This document shows, piece after piece, positions 12,640 through 23,660 of a stretch of 64,000 nucleotides of DNA (positions are counted from its first letter, which is position 1; each line of letters begins with the position of its first letter). The notes beneath the pieces are model-generated. The model had not been told where the DNA came from, did not search any database, and saw nothing but the letters and a program-made list of their open reading frames with translations. Origin of the DNA: Psilocybe azurescens (lineage: Eukaryota; Basidiomycota; Agaricomycetes; Agaricales; Agrocybaceae); assembly GCA_023853785.1 (NCBI GenBank), contig JAJIRX010000095.1, positions 124,001-188,000 on the forward strand, written 5' to 3'. Position numbers and translations under genes: made by a program.

Positions 12640-13842
12640 TAAAATGTAGTGAGAGTGTGGAAGCAAACAGAGACAACACTGGGCGAAGAACTTGCCGTCG
12701 TAGTTAGCCGTCCTGTGATAATAGACATGCTCGGCGCAAGTCGCAGGAGTAGGAACAATAGACCATTCGGTTCGGATATGTAGGTTTCCGTCTCATCATG
12801 ATCAATATTTATTCACCCATTTGCAGTTCCGAATTTCCTATCAAGCCAAGGTCTGTGTTATTTCAGCCACAGAAACCTTCAGTTTCCTTCCTGCCAGGCC
12901 CGGGTATCAAGCCGTATCTCAGTACAAAACGGTGAATTGGGGCACCATCGTCACGAAAACGGATAAGAACATCACTACAAGACGAAACATTAATCGTAAG
13001 TAGACTGTAGTGCACAAGCTCTCCGCTAGATGTAATCAAAATATTGTCCACATACAAGTACGCAAAACTTGAAGGCGCACACGTAAATTAGTACTTAAAT
13101 GTGGGCAATGACACTAAAACTGGACATTCAACTTAACTGCAGTGAAAATGGGAACGACAAAGATTCAAGGTGGCAATGTTTTGATTTGCCAGTTTGGTCA
13201 ACCGATAGACGCCGGCTACAAATAATCGGAGCCTCAACTTAGCGTAGATTTCCGTGTGCGCTTACGACTTGGGACCACGAGCAAATGATATAGACTCACA
13301 AAATCTATGTTCATGCAGATATTCAGTATAAGCGATGGGGCTTCCGGATAGAATAAATTCTTTCAGTAGAGTTGATCGGAGCTTACCTACAGCAACTTGG
13401 AGAATTTTCTGACCACGTGTACCAGACGGGACTTAGTGGGACGTTCCATGAAACTAATTTTACTCATTCTAAGTATTTCAGAGGTGAATGACTATCAAAT
13501 TGCATTATTAGTGCTTAGAGATACGTTGAAAATTCAGTCTTACACCACTAGTTCACGAATGCTCTGTCCAATCTGCCAACATTCGAGCCTTTATCAATGG
13601 CCGTATCACAATATCTTGCGGGATCACAGCTCTTTTACAAGAAAGTCGTAATTTATGTATTTATTTGGTTTGAGTGCGTGAGACGAGCTACATTGAGCCG
13701 AGCACAAATATAAATAGGCTACTGTCGAGATTTAGTATAAGAGATCAATAGCAACGAAGTGAGCACAGCACAGCTGATTACAGAAAGAAACATAAATCGA
13801 AGCAAAGAGATTGCAATCTCAGAACACGCAATAGTATCAGAA
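12640..13842. other. Conserved spacer of module A
   Basis: About 1.2 kb between the convergent calcineurin-like and membrane genes. It recurs at 26790-27984 (B), 38155-39329 (C) and 48625-49816 (D), including CAACTTAGCGTAGATTTCCG near 13240 and a plus-strand AAATATAAATAGG box near 13710. No single reading frame is kept across all copies, so I do not call a gene. Confidence 0.5.
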
Positions 13843-14893
13843 TCATGACACTTCTAAAATACGTTTTCCAAAGCGGTATACCTGCACAGTTTTCCGACAG
13901 TCAGAATAACGAGAAATATGATACTTGATATGTGCCATGCTTGTACTCGTTTCTGATTGAATTCCATTTCGTTCGTGGGATTTATGCACATTATGATGGT
14001 GAATAAAGTCACGACGCAGAAGAACATCGCCCTATCAATATCATGTCTGTAAGCATCCGATAGTGATCGAGTACGCTTAGTCAGAGAACAAAGCTTACCA
14101 GGCAAATAGAGAGATTGGGAGGCACAGACCTGTCCAGAAATCAACTGAATGTCGGTTCTTGAGACCCTGGGAGGCCTTAATGGTGGTTCAAAAGTAAGAC
14201 AATGTTGGAAAGTGATGAAGCGTTTCACTGACCTTCAACCATTCTTTGATAAATCCCTTCGATTTAAATTTGCCCTCCATTTGAAGGTAGAACCCAGCAG
14301 TCATGAGACCAATGCCGGAGCATATCAGCATAGATAGAGCTGCTGTGCGTGCGTATATGTTCCCATCGATACCTGGGATTTGAAAGAACCCCAATGGAAA
14401 TCTATTCCAGACGATAAATTAGTCTCCTGGTTCAGGGCTTTGAATCTATGTTTCTTACGGCAGGAGAATAATGCATCCCGTGCAGGTGATTGACCATGCC
14501 TTGACCAACCAAATTATAGATCTATCCCATTGCTCGCGAAATTGGTTGTCCGAGTTCAGTGCTGTGAGGTTGGTTTCACAGTCTTGAGGGGGACTGGGAC
14601 GAATTTCGTCAAGCTCGATTGGAGAATTCTCTCCGAGCCGCGACTTCGCACAAGCCATGTAGTTGTAAAGCAGAAGGTGTAGTCCGAACGTATGTACAAC
14701 TGCCAGTGCAGCATACAATGAAATTTAAAAATGACCCCATAATGTCCGATCCGAATTGAGCTTGATATTCTCCTCTCTGTGGACAAGTCAATACGCGAGT
14801 CACTGTGTACATGAGCAGCAATGCATTGACTGACCTTGACTGTAGAGCTGCTGAGGCCGCTTCATCATTGTTCTGGGTAGTAGGGGGACTCAT
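13843..14893 (-). pseudogene. Multi-pass membrane protein, copy A, broken
   Basis: Same five-exon structure as the intact copy at 27985-29037. Starts MSPPTTQN. A TAA in exon 2 (near 14728, where copy B has a Phe-Ser pair) stops translation before the first membrane segment, and a one-base loss near 13890 shifts the last exon. The remaining exons are still clearly recognisable (VVHTFGLHLLLYNYMACAKS, GFFQIPGIDGNIYART). Function unknown. Confidence 0.75.
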
Positions 14894-15071
14894 GAACTCG
14901 AAATGAATATGGTCAATATTGGGTCTTTGAAAGAGGGCAAAAGAGATTGGAATCTGAAAGTCGATCCAGCCGAGCACATTGGTATTTATATGACGTTTCT
15001 TACCTTTCTTTTCATCAAGCATATCCAAACGTTTGTCTATTTTGCAACTGCCGTTCGTCTGGGTCTCGATC

Positions 15072-15205
15072 CATATCTATTTAATGATTTCATACAATCT
15101 AAAAACACTTTTCGTGGTTCCAAACGTGTTGAGATGGGAAATAGGTGCAAAATCTTGAAAACGCGAAAAATTTCCCTTTTGGAAACCACGTGCTAATTCC
15201 TGTCC
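15072..15205. repeat. Dispersed repeat shared with 29850-29980
   Basis: TCTATTTAATGATTTCATAC through GGAAACCACGTGCTAAT occurs downstream of both module A and module B with few changes, so the homology between the two modules extends past the membrane genes. Confidence 0.65.
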
Positions 15206-16310
15206 CATCGGCAAAACGGCGCAGACCATACATTGAAATACAAAGTCCTTGTAAGGTAGCTAAGGGCACTAATGCCCAAAAGGCAATGAATAGTCAAACC
15301 TGAAGACTACATTTTGGCAAGGACCTGTAACCATTAACTATTTATAAAACCTTGGTTTACCTTGTAAGGTAGCCTAAATATTGGTTACCTTACATTAGAA
15401 AATAAGGATGTCCTGCTATACCGAGGTTGAAAATTTAAAACTGTGGGCCACTCCCCATTCATTGATTTATTTACCTGAATGCCATCACATCTCACACTAC
15501 TCTACACTATGTTATTTAATGATTACTACTTACCGGAATTGAACCATCGACTGCACAAATCCCCACTGATGTCTCACTAACTACTATACCAAATCGTCAT
15601 TCTGAATTTTACGATGTAATTAAATATGTACCGATTTAGTCATCACAAACACTTTTGAGATCATGTACCCTCGAAGGCCGATATTTGTTGTATACATCAC
15701 TCCTCTTCTATATTCATGAGCTTTCTTTCTAATGTACAAACCGGCTGTGCATTTTGATTGTAATATACTCTGTTTTCCTCTTCCAAAGTTCTATGAGCTG
15801 CGGGGCCACTGCCAGTCGCACCGGACTGTGGCTCATTGTGATGCTGACTTGCCGTTTCACCCCAAATAGGCTCAATGCTACTCAGGATAAGTCCACATTA
15901 CAAACAACAGAAATAATCGCCCTACAATAGATTGAAGTTCTAATGATTAGCATGCCTTACATACAAAGCTCATCCTTATGGTATATTACAAGAAATTACA
16001 AAGGATGGCCGAAGAATGCTACATGCACAAATGGTCTTCAAAAATATTATCGCCCAGTGTAAGGTTGAGCAAATACTTTACTTCGAATTGGATACTGCCT
16101 GAAATCTTGCTCAGTTAATTTAAAGTACTGATTTAATTAATGGGCAAGGTAATCTAATGCTAATGATATTGCGACCTTCCAATGAATAACAAAAGATTCG
16201 ATCAGCCATATATGGCAAAACATAATCACGTTGTGTTTGACATACCTTATATAGGCCACTTTGCAATGTTTTGTTTTAGCGGTTTTGCCGATGCCAGATA
16301 CATATGCTGT
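15206..16310. other. Insertion-like block downstream of module A
   Basis: Absent from the matching place after module B, where the flanks nearly meet at CTGTCC. It has repeated CTTGTAAGGTAGC pieces (about 15249 and 15360) and the tRNA-like relic at 15530-15608. No protein-coding gene seen. Confidence 0.45.
15530..15608 (-). repeat. tRNA-related relic or SINE head with pol III A and B boxes
   Basis: On the minus strand TGGTATAGTAGTTAGTG resembles an Asp/Glu-type tRNA A box, and GGTTCAATTCC, a perfect B box, follows about 46 bp later. The two ends do not pair into an acceptor stem and the T stem is weak, so it is not a working tRNA gene. It could be a tRNA-derived SINE or a decayed tRNA. Confidence 0.5.
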
Positions 16311-17421
16311 CCAGATACATATGCGGATTTGAGGCCACCAGCCTTGTGGATTTTAGGATTTTAGCAGCAACCAAAAATAGGGAGCTTCCCAGGGCCTACA
16401 TACTACATAGACAGCATTCTCTATTAGTATTACGCTACTCTTGCTTCCGACTTAGAACATAACAGCATCCAGGGTGCTACATGACATGGGGCGAGTGTGT
16501 GTATCTGATGCTTACCTTTTTTTTCTGCTATTCTTCTGTCATTCAAGTGAGCGCATGGTGAGAAATTCGTGGTGGACTGTTGACGTAAATAAGGGCGGCC
16601 TGCTACTGTCATGTTGTGAAAATGAGGGGTTGGATGGCTCAGAGAGAATCGCAGCAGCGGCAGACAAGTGCAGAGGGATGGGCTATGTGAAGATTGTTAA
16701 TGTTTGATTCCTTTTGGGAAGGCAGATCCGATCGGAGCCCTACATTAGCAGGGCATTTCTTTCTCAGTTGATTGGGGAGTAGTCTCAGCCTGTCCTGTCC
16801 AAACACAGGTTGCACCGGCATTGAGGTGTCCCATCAATGTTATTTGTACCAGAACGTAAGGTACAGAATAACTGTGAGGCAGTACATGAGTCATTTAAAC
16901 TCCGTCTACCCTTATACGGATAGTCCTTGATTGCATCAAATTGCACTTGTCCACCACTGTAATCACCATCGCTTTGCACTTGAGAGCGCGTAGAGGTCTC
17001 AAACCTGAATGTATTGTCCTTATTTGAAGTGTAGCCTAAGATGATCTGATGTCAAATCAATTGAAATAATTTTTTAATGATTCAATCATGTAGAGCGAGT
17101 TATAGGCTGCTTTTAATGAGGTATAACTATGGTCCATCAGGCTACTGCTGCTCATGAAGAACCATGAAACAAACATGGAGCTCACTAAAAATTTGTCGGT
17201 TGAAATGGAGCAGACTGAACTAACAGGATGCTTTGCTCACTCCATTTTCATACCTCCATCTGAGTGTAGAGTCAAAAAACACAAAGCAAGTTTTCTGTTC
17301 TTGCTGAAAAGGCACCCGAGGACTCGTCATTGTGTGTTCACTTGCTCGAAGTGATACTCGGGGAAGGATAGGACATGGATCTAATCTAATAAAGAATATA
17401 TGCATGATAACATGCTTGCTG
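16311..17421. other. Repeat-rich non-coding region before the gypsy element
   Basis: 16360-16402 resembles the right terminal repeat of the element at 29660-30101 (ATAGGGAGCTTCCCAGGGCCT). 16694-16775 matches 30169-30246 (CTTTTGGGAAGGCAGATCCG). No gene recognised. Confidence 0.45.
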
Positions 17422-17426
17422 GTGAT
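17422..17426. repeat. Target-site duplication of the gypsy element (left)
   Basis: GTGAT, repeated at 24160-24164 directly after the right LTR. Confidence 0.9.
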
Positions 17427-17926
17427 TGTTACGACTTCAAGCTTATATTCACGTGCGTGGATAAAGCCAACAGTCAAGTAGTCAAGAACAGCGAGTTCCA
17501 AGCAGTGTCAAGTAAGAGGAGGTTAGATTCTCAAGAACTAGCTAAAGAATACAGTGGATCCTTCCTGGTATAAATACTATGAACCGCACAGCAAGTTGAA
17601 ACAAGTTTGAATGTTCATCAGCAGATGTATATAAGAATAGAGGAAACAGATCAAGTGTTCATCAAAGATGTATCATAAAAGATAGAAGTGAAAGTCCATC
17701 AAAGATATGATGGAGTTTCGTAGATATGATGGAAAGCAAAGTTCATCAGAACATACGATGATGTATCAATGATGTGACGGATGACAAAGAAAAGGGAAAA
17801 GAAAAAGAAAAGAAAAAGACTTGTTGTAACAATCACATGATGTTGTCCATCATGTGACAGGAAGGTTTTATATATGAAAAGGAAAAGAAAAAGGAAAAGC
17901 AAAAAGAAAATAAAGTGTCCATAACA
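17427..17926 (-). repeat. 3' LTR (left end)
   Basis: 500 bp; TG...CA ends with the short inverted repeat TGTTA/TAACA. It matches 23661-24159 except for indels in A runs. Confidence 0.92.
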
Positions 17927-17929
17927 TTA

Positions 17930-17939
17930 CCCCCCTTCT
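17930..17939 (-). other. Polypurine tract
   Basis: AGAAGGGGGG on the minus strand, three bases before the 3' LTR; the expected plus-strand primer of the gypsy element. Confidence 0.75.
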
Positions 17940-17943
17940 AAGG

Positions 17944-18830
17944 TTCGACTGTCCCAGTCGAATGGTCTTCAGTATCCATAGGGTTCTCCGGTATTGTTTG
18001 CGATGCCAACGTCATCCGTGGGGTCGTCATAATCAAAGTAATCGCTTCTGTGAGGAGAGTTGTTACGCTTGAAAGGACAGTATCTTGTTGTATGTCCTGG
18101 TCCTCAGCGGTGGCAGTGGTTGCAGGTGAGTTGTTCCGTGGGGGTGTCGTGCGGTGTTTGATGGCTCGTTCGAAACCCTTGAGTTGAAGACGTTTGAGGG
18201 AGTCGGTGGCGGCTTTGTGGTGGACTCGGACTCTCGCCTGTTTGACTGCGATGTCCGCCCTCGATGATTCGTGATTTCGCCAGATAAATAGTTGAAGAAT
18301 TCAAGTTCTCATTCGATAAAGGGGGGGCAAAGGGCTTCGACGTCGTATCGGTTTTCGGCATTTTTCAAGATTTCAAGTAGTTCGTAGACGGAGAGAGTAT
18401 TAAAAGTTGAGACGATGTAGTAGTAGATTGGGGAACAGATGAGGCATGAGCAGTGGAATGAGACATTGTTGGATATTGATGTTTGTTGCCTAGAAGTGTA
18501 GCGACTTGACCTTTCTTATAGCCTTTGTTGCCAGTCCGGGTCTAAGTTTTTCCTTGAGCTGGGAAATCCGCAGTTGATACTCTAGATTTTGGTCATGCGC
18601 CATTGCTGCGCATCCTTCCTTGAGTTCATTGCGTGCTTGTTTCTCCACATCTTGAGACATTATGAACGCTATCTCAAGTTCTTCAAGCATTTGTTGTCGA
18701 TCTTCTTGGGATTTTGGTATTTTTGTTGTGAGGAAAATAGGTTCGTGAGTGTTTTGGGGAAAGAGAGTGGACTTGACGTGTTTGATCGAGGGAAAGGAGA
18801 GCATGTTGATTGATTGTCAAGTGAGGGAAG
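17944..18830 (-). CDS. Extra reading frame(s) between integrase and 3' LTR, zinc-knuckle-like
   Basis: Two stretches look coding. 18804-18490 encodes a Lys/Glu-rich, possibly coiled-coil segment (EELEIAFIMSQDVEKQARNE). About 18480-17950 encodes a Ser/Thr-rich segment ending in CNHCHR-GPGHTTRYC, a CCHC-like knuckle interrupted by one TGA, followed by an acidic tail. A run of seven G at 18321-18327 breaks the frame. Standard gag-pol chromoviruses end soon after the chromodomain, so this is additional. A nucleic-acid-binding role is inference. Confidence 0.45.
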
Positions 18831-18842
18831 ATGGTGGTCTTT

Positions 18843-19301
18843 TTACAGCTTGTGACGTGTTTGGTAAGTCTGTAAGATTTCATTACCGGTTTCTTCAAAG
18901 ACCGAAGCCGGTTCCCACGTTGCTTCAGTGATCAGATAGTCCTTCCATTTGACGTAGTATTGGTATCCTCTTCCTCTTTTTCGATGTTTGAGAATCGTCT
19001 CTATTTCCCAATGTTCTTCTTCGTTTAATATCTCTGGTGGCGGTCGAATGAAATTAGGTCCATGTGTTTCAGTCTCGTGGTATGGATTAAGAAGTGTCGC
19101 ATGGAATACATCGTGAATGAGCCATCCTTTGGGGAGTTCCAGTCGATAAGTTAGGGGTCCTAAGACTTCTTTGATCTTGAAGGGTCCTTCTCGTTTTGGT
19201 GCCATTTTCTTGTGATAATTCGTCTGTAAATTTGTCGCTTCTAGCCAAACTCTTTGTCCTTGGATGAACGGTGTGAAGTTTGAGTTTTTCCTTTCAGCCA
19301 T
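18843..19301 (-). CDS. Integrase C-terminus with chromodomain
   Basis: 152 codons. The first part is the SH3-like tail of gypsy integrase (GPFKIKEVLGPLTYRLELP, then HDVFHATLLNPY). Residues 97-150 form a chromodomain with the aromatic and WxP positions in place (WEIETILKHRK, YYVKWKDYLITEATWEP). It would steer insertion to modified chromatin. It is the 3' end of pol, separated from the integrase core by a frame break near 19300-19400. Confidence 0.85.
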   Translation of the reverse strand: MAERKNSNFTPFIQGQRVWLEATNLQTNYHKKMAPKREGPFKIKEVLGPLTYRLELPKGWLIHDVFHATLLNPYHETETHGPNFIRPPPEILNEEEHWEIETILKHRKRGRGYQYYVKWKDYLITEATWEPASVFEETGNEILQTYQTRHKL

Positions 19302-19395
19302 CCTTGTCCGGGCTAGTTCGTGGGCTGCTAGGGCTTCTTCTCGATCCTTTTGAAGATACTTCAGTCTTTCTTCTACTGAAGGAAACTTGGTGTGT

Positions 19396-20405
19396 TCAAA
19401 TGCAGTGGGAATTCGCGATGGGGGAGTATCCGAGAATTAATTCGAATGGTGTTCTCTGTCTGTCTGCATGTCTTCGGTTATTGTGAGTGAATTCGAGGGT
19501 CCCAAGTCGTTCGTGCCAGTCTTCTGGGTGAGATGAGCAGTATATGGATAGATAGGCTTTGATCTCTTGGTTATATCGTTCCGTTGTTCCGTCTGTTTGA
19601 GGGTGATATGCAGTTGAAAATTTCAATTTTACTCCAAGGAGTTTCATTAGCTCTTTGAATGATTCAGCGGCAAATCTGGGGTCTTGATCTGATGTGAGGC
19701 TGTCTGGTAGTCCAAATCTTTTGTAGAGATTGTCCAGTAAGAGTTTGCCAGTCTTTTCAGCATCCAGTCCTTTCATTCGGCATGGAATAAGGATAAGTCC
19801 TTTTGTGTTCCCATGATCGGTGATGCTTAGAATCACATCAAATTCAACTTCTCCTTGCTTGTCCAGGATCGGTGGAAGGTCTGTAAGGAAGTCCATAGCA
19901 CTGTCTGCAAAGGGTCGGGCTGACTTTTAGTCCAGGTATCGGTATGAATGATGGGTTAGAGGGATGTCGATTTATTTTGAACTGTTGGCAGGCGGCACAT
20001 CCTTTTACATATTGCTTGACAAATGATTGTAATCCTGGCCACCAGTAGTGTTGTTTTACCGAATTGAATGTTTCTAATTCCCCAGGGTGTCCGGCTGAGA
20101 TAGGGTCGTGATATGATTTGACTATGTCTTTCCGTAGGGTTTGATCTTTTGGAATGTAGGCTCGTCCTTGGTAGTATAAGATAGTTTTGCCATTCACATT
20201 CTCTGTTTTCCATTCTCTGAGGTCGTGTTGTGCATTTGGTGGTCCTCCTTCTAATAGGGTTTTCATTGCTTCTGCTGCATTGTGGTCCAGTTCGTTTGCA
20301 TTGGCAATTCTTTCCTGTAACTCGGCACCGATTAAGTCAATGAAAAGCTTTTCTGGAAGTAAGGTGATGTTTTCATTGTCGTGGTCTTCTTCTGGGGTGA
20401 AATCG
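19396..20405 (-). CDS. Integrase zinc-binding and catalytic core (frame broken)
   Basis: 20266-19930 carries the H2C2 zinc domain ([20 protein letters not shown] then CAACQQF). The next frame, 19896-19396, holds the DDE core: MDFLTDLP with the first Asp, [16 protein letters not shown] with the second, and [20 protein letters not shown] with the Glu. One frameshift near 19,900 separates the two and another near 20,400 separates them from RNase H. Confidence 0.85.
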
Positions 20406-21595
20406 GGGGCGTCTTGAAAGGGTATCGGATTGAATCATTTTGTTTCCAGGTAGATGTACCAACTTCAGATTGAATTCTGAGACATACAGAGACCAGCGCG
20501 CCTGTCGTCGGTTTAGATTTTGGGCCGATCTGAAATATGTCAAATTCTTGTGATCTGAATATACCGTAGTCGTGTGTTCTGATCCTTGGATGTAGTGTCT
20601 CCATTCCTGTAATGATCTGATTATTCCCAGTAATTCCCTGTCGTAGATTTCGTAGTTTCTTTCAGTTGGAGAGAACGTTCTTGATATAAATGCGCATGGG
20701 TGTCTTTCGCCATTTCCGTCCAGTTGAGTAAGGACTGCTCCGGAGGCATATTTTGAAGCGTCAGATTCAATTTGAAATGGTTTGGCAGGGTCGGGCATCA
20801 AGAGTACCGGTTCTTCCGTGAATCGTTTCTTCAGTTCATCAAAGGCAGCTTGAGTTGTGTCATTCCATAGAAATCCTTTGTCTTTCTTCAGGAGTTCATT
20901 TAGAGGTTGAGCTACTTCAGAGAATTTCCGGATGAATTTTCGGTAGAAGTTCCCAAAGCCCAGGAACGATCGGACTTGTTTGAGAGTAGTAGGTGCTGGC
21001 CAGTCTTGAATTCCTTTGAGTTTTGTTGGATCCATAGAGATTTTTCCTGCTTCAACAATCATTCCGAGATATTCCACTTTTCCTTGAGCAAAAGAGCATT
21101 TTTCTGGTTTGAGATAGAGATCATTTTCTCGCAGTCGTTGTAGAACCATTTTGGTGTATTTTTCCAATTCCCCTTGATCTTTCGCAAAGATTAGAATGTC
21201 GTCCATATAGATGATTACGAAGCATTGTGATATCATGTCTTCGAAGATTGAGTCCATCATGGATTGGAAGGTTGCTGGGGAATTGCACATGCCAAAGAAC
21301 ATTACAGTTGGTTCAAAAGTCCTCGGTTGGTTTTGAATGCTGCTTTCCATTGATCACCTTCTTTTATCCTGATGTTGTTGTAGCCCCATCGGATATCTAG
21401 TTTGGTGAAGAATTTTGCGCCTTTCAATTTGTCCATAAGTTCCGTAATCCGTGGTAGTGGGTAAGCATTCTTGATCGTCCAGTCGTTCAGATACCTGTAG
21501 TCTTGACAAGGTCTAAGCTTTCCATCTTTCTTTGATACGAAGAAGAAGGGAGATGCCATAGGTGATTCTGAGGGTCGAATGTATCCTTTGTCCAA
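20373..21595 (-). CDS. Reverse transcriptase and RNase H (frame broken)
   Basis: 21595-21302 has the RT fingers ([48 protein letters not shown]). After a frame break near 21,310 comes [15 protein letters not shown], the catalytic YMDDILIF, the thumb, and RNase H ([36 protein letters not shown]), ending at LSRRPRF. All catalytic Asp residues are visible; only the frames are interrupted. Confidence 0.9.
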
Positions 21596-21721
21596 TTGTT
21601 CCTTTGTCCAGGTGTCCAGTTCTGTTTGTTCTGCCGGTGTGATATTGTATGCCTTGAATTTCTTTGGTATGAATCCTTCTTTTAACTCAATTTTATGGTC
21701 CCATGGTCTTGGTTCCGGGAA

Positions 21722-22376
21722 TCAGTCTGCTGCTTGTTTATCAAAAAGGTCCATATATGATTGATATTCTGGGGGAACGATTTCTTGGAGAGGTCTTGTC
21801 GGTTTCTCTGGTTCATATTGTTGGGCCAGCGTCTGTGAGGTAGTGATTTTGGTGTTAAGCCAAGTTTCTTTTATTTCGTCTTCGTTTGCATCCCTAATAT
21901 ATCGGATGACTAACGATTCGAATTCCCTCCAATGGGTGGGTAGTCTCGATTGTTGGTGTTTGTTCGTCCGTTTCTTCTTCAATGGTGGTTTGATTTATCG
22001 TAGGCCCTTGACGTGGTTTCCAAGTTATCTGTCCATTCCGCCAGTTGATTTCTGGATTCTTTTCCTGTAGCCAAGGGAATCCTAAAATAATTTTCTGTTT
22101 TCCTAGCCCAGAGACCAGTAATTGTTCCCGATGGTTCCAGTTTCCAACCTTTAGGTCCAGGTCTACAAATGACGAGATGGTTCCTTTCTTGTTCGGGGTT
22201 CCATCTACGTTATAAACCCGGATCAGTTTTTCCAAGGGTTGGGTTCTGAGTCCAAGTTTTTGTGCATAGTTCTGGTCAATGAATTTCCCTCCTGCTCCTG
22301 AGTCTAAGAGCGCAGAGGTTTCGACGATTTGTGAGCCATTCTGTTTCTTGGTGGGGAATGAAACTGGTAAAAGCAT
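21722..22376 (-). CDS. Retroviral-type aspartic protease and linker to RT
   Basis: The ALLDSGAGGKFIDQ motif gives the active-site Asp, followed by a flap-like region and ILGFPWL. A frame break near 21,940 leads to a linker ending in PPEYQSYMDLFDKQAAD, where a TGA at 21722 interrupts the usual F-x-K-xxA-xxFPExRPWDH junction to RT. Confidence 0.8.
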
Positions 22377-22456
22377 AGTTTTATTCTCAATTGTTGCCGT
22401 AAGTACAGATTGTATCTTCAGATAAGGAGAGACAGACGTCGTCCTGTTTCTCCACT

Positions 22457-23590
22457 TTAAAAATCCTTTTCTTCTTTCTCTTCAAATCCTGTTTTAACCA
22501 TGAGGTCTGCGAGTTCGTCTTTTTCGTCCTTGTTCAGGCTCCTAATATGGGCATGGAGTTCCTTTGGGGTCCACTTCTTGCTGGGTTGTCCTTGGGTTCT
22601 GTTCTGGTTTGTTGGTCCTTTCTGTGGGCAATCTCTGGATAGATGTCCTCGTTGTTTGCACCTGAAACAGACGCCTTTCCTGATTAATTCGGCTTGTTCT
22701 TCGGCTGTCATGGCGCTTATGTCCATCCTGTTTGGGTTGTAGTTCCTGTTGTTCCTTGGGAAATTGTTCCAGCGTGGGCGTCCTCCTGCGTTCTTCTGGT
22801 TCTTCTCTAAAGACCTTGGCCAGTCTGTAGTTGGTGTCAAATGTTGTTGCTTTTTTGTACCAGCCTTGGATTGTTCTTGGAAGGTCTTCGGAGTACAGGA
22901 TCCTGTCGGCGAAGTTGAGGCGTGATGCATTTTTGGAATAATCCTATGAGATGGGCATGGTCTGATTCCGTTTCTGTTCCTAGGTTGGCTTGTCCTACCA
23001 ATAACTTGAATTTGTTGATGATGTCTTCCACCCTTTCGTTGGGTTTTTGCCTAAGTTGTTTTATGTCGTTCATGGCTGATCTGGTTTCATCCACTGGAGT
23101 GAATGCGTCGTGGAATTTTTCGAGAAATGTTCCAAGGGTGTCCCATTCGAGGGTTTGGTTGGGACTAGTTCCTTTCGTCCTCGAGGTCAAGTACTGTTCC
23201 TTCCATAGTTTTGCTCCTCCTTCCATGCAAAATGATAAAATGAAGGCAATTTTCTTCTTGTCTGTGTTGTAGACGTCATCGTTTATGTCCATGTAGAGAT
23301 AGCAGTCTTGGATGAAAGACCTGTATTTCGTCCTGTCTCCATCAAATACGGTGGGTTTGTTGATCGAGATTTCTTTCTTTCCGTTTGTTTCCGACCATGT
23401 CTGTGTCTTGTTCTTCTTGATCTATCGCCAGGGTTGATAATAAGTCGTATAGCGAGTTTGATAGGTCTTCGTTGCCTAGGTTGATATCTTCAGAGCTTTG
23501 TCTGGACGGGTTTGGTGTCTGCCAATTTCGTGTTGGGGTTCCTTCTTCTGAGCTGTCGGTAGCGGGAATTCCGCCTTTCAGTGGTGCCAT
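22457..23590 (-). CDS. Gag with CCHC zinc knuckle (frame broken)
   Basis: The product starts MAPLKGGIPATDSSEEG. The capsid-like part is in 23292-22837 (FCMEGGAKLWKEQYL, ERVEDIINKFKLLVGQ) and the nucleocapsid part in 22930-22457 contains CFRCKQRGHLSRDC, a perfect CX2CX4HX4C knuckle. At least three frame changes are needed (near 23,370, 22,910 and 22,810). Confidence 0.85.
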
Positions 23591-23648
23591 GTTTCGTTTC
23601 GGGTTTCAGAGGTCTCGTCTGCTGGGGAGCGGGCGAGATTCGTAGATG

Positions 23649-23659
23649 AGCTAGTTCTT
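23649..23659 (-). other. Putative self-primer binding site of the gypsy element
   Basis: Just inside the 5' LTR the transcript strand reads AAGAACTAGCT, one base from the LTR end. It is the exact complement of AGCTAGTTCTT on the same strand at 23777-23767 within the LTR. No TGG start for a tRNA-primed site is present. This arrangement matches the 11-nt self-priming known for Tf1. Confidence 0.55.
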
Positions 23660-23660
23660 T

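Noticed and set aside
15530..15608. Functional tRNA-Asp or -Glu gene
   Set aside because: A and B boxes are present but acceptor and T stems do not pair.
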